Of a stretch of DNA of 5,301 bases, positions 1 through 4,997 are shown one piece after another. Location of the stretch: contig DADO01000139.1 in NCBI GenBank assembly GCA_002509325.1, positions 1 to 5,301 on the forward strand. Direction: 5' to 3'. The translations under genes were made by a program, and so were the position numbers. A model generated the notes under the pieces. That model worked only from the letters and a program-made list of their open reading frames with translations, was not told where the DNA came from and did not search any database. The first letter of the stretch is position 1. Every line of letters starts with the position of its first letter. The stretch is from Methanosarcina sp. UBA402. GTDB taxonomy: Archaea > Halobacteriota > Methanosarcinia > Methanosarcinales > Methanosarcinaceae.

Positions 1-396
1 TGGTGATTTTTACAGTAAATAGCTGAAGCTAAAATATTAGGGCCATACTGAACTGGATATTTCACAGATTCGGGAAAAACAGATTTGTTCAACTTTCCAC
101 AATCAGGACAGGTCTTTATCTGACTTTTATGTTCTGTAACAATTAGATTTACAGGAGGAATATCAAATACCTGTCTTTGGGTTAGATTTCTCTTTGACAA
201 AGAAATCAGTTGAAGGAGGCCTACTGCTGTTACAGCTATTTTGATTTAAGCGAGCTTCTAAAACCTTTACACGTTCTTCAAGCTCAGAAATACGAATGGC
301 TTGTTCTTCTATGATAGTCTCAAGTCGCTGGATTACAGAAATTACAGCTTCAGGACCAGCTTCATAGATAGAAAGAATCTCTTCATGGCTGAGCAT
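1..396 (-). pseudogene. IS66-family transposase, N-terminal remnant, internally deleted and frameshifted; continues beyond left edge
   Basis: The ATG at 396-394 starts MLSHEEILSIYEAG, then a coiled coil (ISELEERVKVLEARLNQ) and a serine/proline motif (NSCNSSRPPSTD). This order is typical of IS66 transposase N-termini. The frame stops at TGA 165-163. From about 180 down to 1 another minus frame stays open and reads RQVFDIPPVNLIVTEH, then CPDCG, then VQYGPNILASAIY. This matches the later part of the IS66 zinc-finger region and the start of the central domain. In intact relatives some 40-60 residues, including the first cysteine pair of the zinc finger, normally lie between these parts. The copy therefore has an internal deletion that also changed the frame. 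The catalytic DDE domain would lie left of the window. A TTG at 420 would add eight residues, but the family start fits ATG 396. It cannot encode an active transposase as it stands. The family call is by recalled similarity. Confidence 0.85.
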
Positions 397-428
397 AACA
401 ACAAACAAAATAAGAGTCAATTTATATC

Positions 429-457
429 CAATTTTTCCTCGAAAAGAGGAAAAATTG
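429..457 (-). repeat. Perfect 12-bp inverted repeat with 5-base loop
   Basis: Positions 429-440 (CAATTTTTCCTC) and 446-457 are exact reverse complements separated by GAAAA. In the minus-strand transcript the hairpin lies just after the peroxiredoxin terminator-like stem and about 30 bases before the IS66 remnant start. It may be a second half of the terminator region, or part of the end of the insertion element. I cannot tell which. Confidence 0.6.
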
Positions 458-475
458 TAGCCTTTAAAAAGCTAC
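450..475 (-). terminator. Intrinsic-terminator-like hairpin after the peroxiredoxin gene
   Basis: On the minus strand GTAGC (475-471) pairs with GCTAC (461-457). A T-G wobble and two T-A pairs extend this to about 8 bp with a 3-base loop. It is followed by AATTTTT (456-450). It lies 45 bases after the TAA (522-520) that ends the full peroxiredoxin frame. The stem plus T-tract fits transcription termination for that gene, though archaeal termination often needs only the T-tract. Confidence 0.5.
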
Positions 476-519
476 CTGAATAGATACCATTTTTCTTTCC
501 TTTACCTATTCTTTCTGAG

Positions 520-642
520 TTATTCTTTGCTTTCTTTCTTCAGGCAAAGAAACCAGTCAAGGCAGTACATGTTTTCTTCTGGCTTACCAAGTATTTCTTT
601 TACATCTTCCATTGAGCTAGGAGCTGGAATAATTACATCTTC
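520..642 (-). pseudogene. Detached C-terminal tail of the peroxiredoxin (40 codons after the in-frame TGA)
   Basis: Directly after the TGA at 645-643 the same frame stays open for 40 codons to TAA (522-520). It reads EDVIIPAPSSMEDVKEILG, then MYCLDWFLCLKK. This is the normal C-terminal arm of archaeal Prx6-type thiol peroxidases, where a CxDWWFC-like motif carries the C-terminal cysteines, one of them the resolving cysteine. Counted from the ATG at 1209 they would be C216 and C222. No start codon with a ribosome binding site precedes this piece, so it is probably not translated alone. One base change (GGA, Gly, to TGA) would explain the break, because Gly commonly follows NWQP in relatives as I recall them. 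Readthrough would restore a 229-residue protein. Confidence 0.8.
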
Positions 643-1209
643 TCATGGCTGCCAGTTTGCTGGAGTTGCTACTTTTTCGTCCTGGTTTTTCTGCAGGGCG
701 GTCACAAGCCTCTTTATTTCCTGCATATTTCTTCCGGCCGACTGCGGGTAGTAAAGCATTGCTCTTATCTTTGCCTCAGGATCTATGATAAATACGGCTC
801 TTATAGCCTGTGTGGTTGAGGCATTTGGCTGGATCAGTCCATATTTTTTCACAACATCCATTTTCAGGTCAGCAATTACAGGGAACCTGACCTCTACGTT
901 CTTCATCCCTTTATACTCAATTTTCTCCTCAATCCTCTTAAGCCATGCAATGTGAGAGTACACACTATCTATAGAAAGCCCTATAAGATCAGTGTTCATT
1001 TCTTTGAATTCTTCCTGCATACTGGCAAAAGTCAAGAATTCAGTTGTGCATACAGGCGTAAAGTCTGCAGGATGACTGAAGAGTACTACCCATCTACCTT
1101 TGTAATCTTCAGGGAAACTAATTGGTCCCTGAGCCGTCACTGCTGTAAACGCGGGTGCATCATCTCCAACCAGAGGCATGTGTGTCTGTTCATACTCGGT
1201 TTCTACCAT
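643..1209 (-). CDS. Peroxiredoxin (Prx6/archaeal thiol peroxidase type), truncated at the C-terminus by an in-frame TGA
   Basis: Peroxiredoxins reduce hydrogen peroxide and organic peroxides in the cytoplasm through a peroxidatic cysteine, which matters for oxygen-exposed methanogens. The thioredoxin-fold AhpC/TSA domain fills the protein. The active-site motif PADFTPVC ends at Cys54 (P47, T51, C54), followed by TTEF. QAIRAVFIIDP carries the conserved arginine. The frame ends at 188 residues after TPANWQP, whereas relatives have about 215-245 residues and a tail with further cysteines. That tail lies in frame just beyond the stop. I chose ATG 1209 because GGTGAG (1218-1213) sits just upstream and MVETEYEQ fits archaeal relatives. 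An in-frame ATG at 1320 would add 37 basic residues that look like leader sequence. Without the tail the protein may work as a 1-Cys enzyme, fold poorly or be inactive. The family is certain; the activity is not. Confidence 0.9.
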   Translation of the reverse strand: MVETEYEQTHMPLVGDDAPAFTAVTAQGPISFPEDYKGRWVVLFSHPADFTPVCTTEFLTFASMQEEFKEMNTDLIGLSIDSVYSHIAWLKRIEEKIEYKGMKNVEVRFPVIADLKMDVVKKYGLIQPNASTTQAIRAVFIIDPEAKIRAMLYYPQSAGRNMQEIKRLVTALQKNQDEKVATPANWQP

Positions 1210-1222
1210 AGTCTCACCTATA

Positions 1223-1293
1223 TTTTTAAGAGTGTCCCGTTTTGTCCGGGATCTGGAAACTGACTCGAGTTTCGGGGATTTAACTCTTAAAAA
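1223..1293 (-). promoter_or_regulatory. Structured 5' leader of the peroxiredoxin mRNA (possible three-way junction)
   Basis: An exact 11-bp inverted repeat (TTTTTAAGAGT at 1223-1233 and its complement at 1283-1293) encloses two smaller stems. One is GAAACT 1256-1261 with AGTTTC 1268-1273 around a 6-base loop. The other is TCCCG 1235-1239 with CGGGA 1247-1251 around a 7-base loop. In the minus-strand mRNA the 3' arm of the outer stem ends five bases before the GGTGAG ribosome binding site. This is a good position for translational control. I do not recognise it as a known riboswitch class. Confidence 0.45.
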
Positions 1294-1344
1294 CACTGCC
1301 TTTTCCCTGATCTCTTCCATAAGTTATCTTAGTATTGTTCTATT

Positions 1345-1352
1345 ATTATAAA
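1345..1352 (-). promoter_or_regulatory. TATA box for the peroxiredoxin gene
   Basis: The minus strand reads GGATAAATTTATAATAATAG here. TTTATAAT (1352-1345) is a good archaeal TATA box, preceded by a purine-rich stretch that could bind TFB. Transcription would be expected near 1322. That gives a leader of about 113 bases before ATG 1209, or a nearly leaderless message if ATG 1320 were used. Confidence 0.5.
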
Positions 1353-1501
1353 TTTATCCAAATAAAACGCGAAAACTTCTATTGTTAGAAATATGTTTTT
1401 AAAAAGTCGCTTTCCTCAAAATTTTTATTCCCACGCCACAGATCAGATCCTGAGGCAAACTTTGATTGATATTTGAGCTATTTTTAAGTTATTTTTGTTT
1501 A

Positions 1502-1575
1502 AACTTATTATTTTTCTTTATTAAATATTTTAAAGACGTTTTTGGAACATTCTAACTCTTTAACTTATTATTTTT
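1502..1575 (+). repeat. Direct repeat of 14 bases at a 60-base interval
   Basis: AACTTATTATTTTT is present exactly at 1502-1515 and 1562-1575. The region is AT-rich, so chance is possible, but the length and position in a divergent promoter region leave room for a regulator or duplicated promoter role. Confidence 0.35.
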
Positions 1576-1579
1576 AAAA

Positions 1580-1599
1580 AAGGAGCGTTTTACGCCCTT
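1580..1599 (+). promoter_or_regulatory. Small hairpin in the leader of the DUF523-DUF1722 gene
   Basis: AAGG-A-GCGT, loop TTT, ACGC-CCTT gives eight base pairs with one bulged A. It lies 50 bases before the ATG at 1649 and well before the ribosome binding site, so it would not block that site directly. Confidence 0.3.
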
Positions 1600-1648
1600 C
1601 TTCTGGAAAGTAATTTATCTTGGAAATCCTTTCTTATATGGGGGTTAA

Positions 1649-2632
1649 ATGAGGGAGTTTGTTCGGCCAAAGGTTGTGGTTAGTAGATGCCTTGGGTTTG
1701 ACCACTGTCGATATAATGGGGGAATAATAAGCAGTTCGATAGTAGCAAACCTCATGGAGTATGTTGATTTCCTGCCAGTTTGCCCGGAAGTGGAGATAGG
1801 GCTTGGTATTCCAAGAGAACAGGTAAGAATAGTTCTTGAGGACGGGGAACAGCGGCTTGTCCAGTCCGCTAGCGGCAGGGATGTAACTGAAGTTATGGAG
1901 GCATTTTGCATTGACTTCCTTGATGCTGTAGGAGATGTTGACGGTTTTATTCTGAAATACCGGTCTCCTTCCTGCGGAATTAAGAACGTGAACGTTTACC
2001 CGAATGCAGCACTCAAGTCAGGGGCAATTGGGAAAACATCAGGGTTTTTCGGGGGCGCAGTCCTGAAAAAATTTCCTTGTCTTGCCATAGAAGATGAAGG
2101 AAGGCTAAAAAATGCCCGCGTAAAAGAATATTTCATGATTAAACTCTTCATGCTTGCTGCTTTCCGAAAAGTTAAATCCGAAGGCAGCATGAAAGACCTT
2201 GTCGCATTTCATACCGAGAATAAGTATCTTCTCATGGCGTATAGACAGGCAGAACTCGGGAAACTCGGAACTATTGTTGCGAATAAAGAAAGAAAAACCT
2301 TTCAGGAACTAGTCTTTGAGTACGAGAGGCACCTTTACAGCACCCTCTTCAGACCTCCAAGGTATACTTCAAGTATTAATATGCTCATGCATGCCTTCGG
2401 ACATTTTTCAGAGAAACTCTCGAGCCAGGAAAAAGCGCTATTTTTTGACTGGATCCAAAAATACAGGGAAGGAAAAATCTCTCTTTGCCCTGCAATTAAT
2501 GCCATCAGGTCATGGGCCGTACGCTTTGAAGACCAGTACCTTCTGAATCAGACCATTTTTGAACCCTATCCAGAAGGCCTGATGGAAGTGGACCCTGTAT
2601 ATTCCCACCTCAGGGACGACCTCTGGAAATGA
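1649..2632 (+). CDS. DUF523 (TudS-like) - DUF1722 two-domain protein
   Basis: The start ATG at 1649 is preceded by GGGGG (1640-1644). Residues about 8-165 form a DUF523 domain. The cysteine motifs are SRCLG (Cys14), VCPE (Cys45) and SPSCG (Cys109), with R21-Y22-N23-G24 and DEGRL (149-153). Residues about 183-305 form a DUF1722 domain (LVAFHTENKYLLMAY, and RPPRYTSSINMLMHAFGH further on). Bacterial TudS, a DUF523 protein, removes sulfur from thiouracil using a [4Fe-4S] cluster held by three cysteines. The three cysteines here fit such a cluster, so a desulfuration role in cytoplasmic sulfur or tRNA-base metabolism is plausible but inferred. The function of DUF1722 (E. coli YbgA family) is not known to me. 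The fusion is a recognised architecture and the length (327) is normal. It probably shares an mRNA with the next gene, 37 bases downstream. Confidence 0.88.
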   Translation: MREFVRPKVVVSRCLGFDHCRYNGGIISSSIVANLMEYVDFLPVCPEVEIGLGIPREQVRIVLEDGEQRLVQSASGRDVTEVMEAFCIDFLDAVGDVDGFILKYRSPSCGIKNVNVYPNAALKSGAIGKTSGFFGGAVLKKFPCLAIEDEGRLKNARVKEYFMIKLFMLAAFRKVKSEGSMKDLVAFHTENKYLLMAYRQAELGKLGTIVANKERKTFQELVFEYERHLYSTLFRPPRYTSSINMLMHAFGHFSEKLSSQEKALFFDWIQKYREGKISLCPAINAIRSWAVRFEDQYLLNQTIFEPYPEGLMEVDPVYSHLRDDLWK

Positions 2633-2669
2633 ACTCACAGGCTATGCAATTCTGGGTGGGGATAATCTT

Positions 2670-3761
2670 ATGAAAAGTGTTACCGCTTTGCTTTATTTCC
2701 TTTTACTCATTTCTCTTGCCGTATTTCTCTTAACCTGGCCTTGCCCTGAAACTTTTGTGGACTCCGGCATAGGCGATATTGAAAAGAATCTGGTCGGAGT
2801 AAATATCTTAAATTCCGAACCTTGTAATACCTCGATTACAGAAGAGCCAATCACTCCCGGCACATCTTTCCGAACTTACTCATGGGATTACGAAGGCCGC
2901 CTGTGGCAGCTTACCCTACCCCTTGATGATGAACTTTATGAAATATATACATCCAGGACTCGAAACAGGGATTATGACCTGTTTGCTTCAGATCCGTACG
3001 ATGACTGGTTGATTAAGGATATTGCAGATGCTTTATTTTCTCTCTCAAAAGCTTATGGGCTTGAGGAAAGCAAAATTCCGGGCATCTGCATTTCTTTTGT
3101 CCAATCCCTTAATTATATCTCGGATTTTGAGAGCTCGGGTTACGACCAGTACCCCCATTTTCCTTATGAAACTCTCTATATTAACGGCGGGGACTGTGAA
3201 GATACTTCAATCCTCTCCGTGGCAATTCTTCAGGAGATGGGTTACGACGCTGTCCTCCTGGAACTCCCTGAACATATGGCTCTCGGGATAAAGTGCGGCT
3301 CCGAGCAAAAGGGCAGGAGTTTCGAGTACGAAGGCAGCAATTATTACTATCTCGAGACTACGGGCAGTAACTGGCAGATAGGGGAAATCCCCAAAGAATA
3401 TGCAGACCAGCCTGTACGTATCGTCCCTGTTTACAGAAGACCCATGATTAATCTTGATTTCAAAGCGCGGTGTGAATACTCAAAAAAAGAAGGGGTTGTT
3501 GATGTCAATGTCACTGTAAGAAACGTAGGTTCGGAGAGAGCTGAAAATACAACCATTTACGTTGCCCTTCAGGCTGAAGATAAGCTTTCCTGGTGGGACC
3601 AAATTGAAAGTTCTCCAGTTACGATTGAGCCGGAAGAAGTTTACAACTATACTGCGAAAGGTCTTAAGGTTCCTGCAGGGGAAAAATTCAGAGTATATGT
3701 GCAGGCATTCGGGGAGAACCTTGTATCTGAAAACATAACCAGCAAGTGGACTAAAATCTGA
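2670..3761 (+). CDS. Secreted or membrane-anchored transglutaminase-like protein with C-terminal beta-sandwich domain
   Basis: Residues 1-22 are a basic-then-hydrophobic signal peptide or anchor (MKSVTALLYFLLLISLAVFL), so most of the protein should lie outside the membrane. Five N-x-S/T sequons (N53, N280, N293, N326, N355) agree with an exposed glycoprotein. Residues about 110-245 resemble the archaeal transglutaminase-like (papain-fold) domain. Candidate catalytic residues are Cys176 in NGGDCEDTS, His202 in PEHMALG and an acidic residue near Glu229 in YYLETTG. Residues about 262-363 look like a CARDB-type beta-sandwich (VDVNVTVRNVGSERAENTTIYV), often used for adhesion or surface binding. 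It may cleave or cross-link cell-envelope proteins; substrates are unknown. GGGTGGGG (2654-2661) lies before the ATG. It follows the DUF523 gene by 37 bases and is likely cotranscribed, though no shared function is obvious. No clear lipobox is seen; Cys25 follows TWP. Confidence 0.85.
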   Translation: MKSVTALLYFLLLISLAVFLLTWPCPETFVDSGIGDIEKNLVGVNILNSEPCNTSITEEPITPGTSFRTYSWDYEGRLWQLTLPLDDELYEIYTSRTRNRDYDLFASDPYDDWLIKDIADALFSLSKAYGLEESKIPGICISFVQSLNYISDFESSGYDQYPHFPYETLYINGGDCEDTSILSVAILQEMGYDAVLLELPEHMALGIKCGSEQKGRSFEYEGSNYYYLETTGSNWQIGEIPKEYADQPVRIVPVYRRPMINLDFKARCEYSKKEGVVDVNVTVRNVGSERAENTTIYVALQAEDKLSWWDQIESSPVTIEPEEVYNYTAKGLKVPAGEKFRVYVQAFGENLVSENITSKWTKI

Positions 3762-3865
3762 GAATCCAGGGCTATGGCATGTTTTGGTTCTGGCATGTCT
3801 TTATAAGAAAAAAGATTGCGATGTAATAAGCTAGCCTAAAAAGTTAACTTATACCTGCAAATACA

Positions 3866-3891
3866 GAGATTTCGACGAATTTCTTAATCTC
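3866..3891. promoter_or_regulatory. Inverted repeat just upstream of the PspC TATA box
   Basis: GAGATT (3866-3871) and AATCTC (3886-3891) flank 14 bases that include TTCGACGAA. The repeat ends seven bases before the TATA box at 3899. That placement suits an activator or a repressor binding next to the BRE/TATA region. No specific regulator is identified. Confidence 0.35.
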
Positions 3892-3898
3892 CAGTTAC

Positions 3899-3906
3899 TT
3901 ATAAAT
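3899..3906 (+). promoter_or_regulatory. TATA box for the PspC gene
   Basis: TTATAAAT follows AGTTAC and fits the archaeal TATA consensus. Transcription is expected near 3925-3930, giving a leader of about 35 bases before the ATG at 3963. AGGGATGGT (3951-3959) lies at the end of that leader as a rather weak ribosome binding site. Confidence 0.6.
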
Positions 3907-3962
3907 CGAATATAAGCAATCTATTTAGCTTATTAAAGCAGTTTGTAACTAGGGATGGTCAA

Positions 3963-4148
3963 ATGAAAAAATTGTACAGATCAAGGAAGAATAGGATTAT
4001 TGCAGGGGTATGCGGTGGGATAGGTGAATACTTTAAAATTGATCCTACACTTGTAAGGCTTTTATGGTTGTTCGTTTCTATAGCGGGTGTGGGAAGCGGT
4101 GTAGTCGCATATATAATAGCCTGGATTATAATTCCTGAGGAGCCCTGA
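3963..4148 (+). CDS. PspC-domain small membrane protein
   Basis: This 61-residue protein is almost exactly one PspC domain. RSRKNRIIAGVCGGIGEYF (6-24) is the family signature, followed by IDPTLVRLLWLF and one hydrophobic membrane segment (about 31-57, ending IIAWIIIPEEP). In bacteria PspC senses envelope stress with PspB and binds PspA at the inner membrane. Stand-alone PspC domains are common in archaea and Gram-positives, where their role is not well established. Here it has its own promoter with an upstream inverted repeat, no psp partner in the window, and a likely terminator hairpin downstream. The gene is complete and of normal size for single-domain members. An envelope-stress role is inference. 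Confidence 0.92.
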   Translation: MKKLYRSRKNRIIAGVCGGIGEYFKIDPTLVRLLWLFVSIAGVGSGVVAYIIAWIIIPEEP

Positions 4149-4206
4149 CTTCTCGAGTAAAAATCTGAATTCATCTTCTGAAAATTTAAAATTTCGGAGA
4201 AGTAGC

Positions 4207-4253
4207 TTTGTAGAAATCCTTTATTTGATCCAAATAATTTCTACAAATTTTTT
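4207..4253 (+). terminator. Long hairpin with T-run after the PspC gene
   Basis: TTTGTAGAAAT (4207-4217) and ATTTCTACAAA (4237-4247) pair exactly over 11 bp. Inside, TATTTG (4222-4227) pairs with CAAATA (4231-4236) around the loop ATC, leaving CCTT as a one-sided bulge. Six T residues (4248-4253) follow directly. This fits an intrinsic terminator 59 bases after the PspC stop. The stem is AT-rich and unusually long, so a miniature-element remnant is also possible. Confidence 0.55.
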
Positions 4254-4299
4254 GTTTATATTATAGACTAACGGTTCAATTTTTATTTCTTTGATCTGA

Positions 4300-4374
4300 T
4301 ATAAAGGCAGTGTGCTTAATTTTCTGTAATATTACAAATTTGGGAAAGTTATTGGGTTAAAATTCTGTATCAGA
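4300..4374 (-). repeat. Diverged promoter-like repeat, copy A (no gene behind it)
   Basis: About 73% of ~75 bases match 4927-4997 by hand alignment with small gaps. Shared blocks include AGTGTGC, AATTTTC, TACAAATTT, AAAATTC and TATCA. On the minus strand the copy ends in CCTTTATATC (4307-4298), a TATA-like box pointing left, but no coding frame follows. Confidence 0.55.
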
Positions 4375-4412
4375 AGATCAATTTCTCCTATAGTATACAA
4401 AAACTTGACTTA

Positions 4413-4429
4413 GAATTTACAGTAAATTC
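4413..4429. promoter_or_regulatory. Perfect 17-base palindrome
   Basis: GAATTTAC, then A, then GTAAATTC (4413-4429) is a perfect 8+1+8 inverted repeat, the shape of an operator for a dimeric regulator. It lies downstream of the decayed gene, about 50 bases past its end. No adjacent promoter is evident. Confidence 0.3.
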
Positions 4430-4479
4430 GCGACACTGCAGATATAAATCAAGAAAACTTTAATTTTGTAACATCAAAT

Positions 4480-4901
4480 TCATGGAACAACTATGCTTAG
4501 ATTCAATGGTTCATCGGGATTCATATCTATACCAATATGTAAAATAGCTATATCGCTCAAATTCCAGGGACAACTAAAGTTTCTATGATATTGTTATCTA
4601 ATGTAACTTCAATGTATGTCCCCGCTGCCATTCCAACTGGATAATAACTTTCTATTTTTTCTTCATGACTTAAAACGTATGATTCATTAAATATAGAAGT
4701 GTTTTTTGAGTCAAATAATTTTACAATGATTTTATGATTTACATTTCCCTTATTATATATGGTAATATAGGTATTATTATCTGTTTTGTCAGGGAGATGG
4801 CTATTTCTAATAATAGAAGGTAAAACAATAATGCTCACTAACAAAAGAAATATGCCTATAAATATGATCAGAAATTTCCTTTTTGACCTTTTAACCCTTA
4901 A
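4480..4901 (-). pseudogene. Decayed gene for a small exported beta-sandwich-like protein
   Basis: The minus frame is open from 4901 (just after TAA 4904-4902) to TGA 4559-4557. It begins with a basic stretch (RVKRSKRK) and a hydrophobic segment (FLIIFIGIFLLVSIIVLPS), a clear signal peptide or anchor. A beta-rich part follows (TYITIYNKG, IIVKLFDSKN, GTYIEVTLDNN), like an Ig-type sandwich. No ATG, GTG or TTG precedes the basic stretch. The first usable starts (TTG 4844, GTG 4838) would remove the charged residues and half the hydrophobic segment, giving at most 95 residues. At the other end, a one-base shift near 4563 opens 27 codons (NLSDIAILHIGIDMNPDEP, then LNLSIVVP) to TGA 4482-4480, which reads like the natural continuation. 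I infer a lost start and a one-base deletion. Alternatively, the 95-residue form could still be made. No function is assigned. Confidence 0.5.
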
Positions 4902-4923
4902 TTAAGAATCTATTCCGTATATA

Positions 4924-4932
4924 ATTTATAAG
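4924..4932 (-). promoter_or_regulatory. TATA box upstream of the decayed gene
   Basis: The minus strand reads CTTATAAAT (4932-4924). The expected transcription start (~4903) falls almost at the first codon of the open frame, so an original start codon close to 4901 would have given a leaderless or near-leaderless message. TTATAAAT is also the TATA sequence before PspC. Confidence 0.4.
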
Positions 4933-4997
4933 TAGTGTGCCAATTTTCGGTAAAACTACAAATTTTTAAAAGTTCTTGATTTGAAAATTCGATATCA
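4927..4997 (-). repeat. Diverged promoter-like repeat, copy B (upstream of the decayed gene)
   Basis: This is the partner of copy A, in the same orientation about 625 bases away. It overlaps the TATA box of the decayed gene. A third, much weaker resemblance (TTTATAAGT, then TGTGC, then AATTCTC) is at 5079-5104. Confidence 0.55.

Larger units (their letters stand above)
1321..1648. other. Divergent intergenic spacer, AT-rich
   Basis: No gene is visible. The left end holds the peroxiredoxin promoter. The right part should hold the promoter and leader of the DUF523 gene; TTTATTAAATATTTTAAAG near 1517-1535 is the best, but weak, TATA-like candidate. The exact 14-base sequence AACTTATTATTTTT occurs twice, 60 bases apart (1502-1515 and 1562-1575). 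A hairpin at 1580-1599 (AAGG, bulged A, GCGT, loop TTT, ACGCCCTT) would lie in the leader of the rightward transcript. Confidence 0.5.
3762..3962. other. Intergenic spacer before the PspC gene
   Basis: It holds no gene. TGGCATGT occurs twice 16 bases apart (3775-3782, 3791-3798). A 10-base palindrome AAGTTAACTT is at 3841-3850. The PspC promoter is in the right half. I see no convincing terminator for the transglutaminase-like gene. Confidence 0.5.
4149..4479. other. Non-coding AT-rich region between PspC and the decayed gene
   Basis: No open frame of note is seen. The region contains ACTTCTC (4148-4154) paired with GAGAAGT (4197-4203), then the long hairpin. One copy of a diverged repeat (4300-4374) carries the palindrome TGTAATATTACA (4325-4336). 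An odd-length perfect palindrome lies at 4413-4429. Confidence 0.5.

Noticed and set aside
643..645. Selenocysteine at the TGA of the peroxiredoxin
   Set aside because: The position corresponds to a glycine after NWQP rather than a cysteine, and Methanosarcina is not known to use selenocysteine.
527..751. Plus-strand open frame of 74 codons
   Set aside because: It lies opposite the end of the peroxiredoxin, with no recognisable domain or promoter; an antisense shadow.
1210..1320. N-terminal extension of the peroxiredoxin from ATG 1320
   Set aside because: The 37 added residues do not resemble the family, the region holds strong inverted repeats, and ATG 1209 has GGTGAG just upstream. A leaderless start at 1320 cannot be fully excluded.
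3775..3798. TGGCATGT pair as a repeat element
   Set aside because: Two 8-base copies only; probably chance.
3959..4174. Minus-strand open frame of 71 codons opposite PspC
   Set aside because: It overlaps the well-supported PspC gene entirely and resembles no family.
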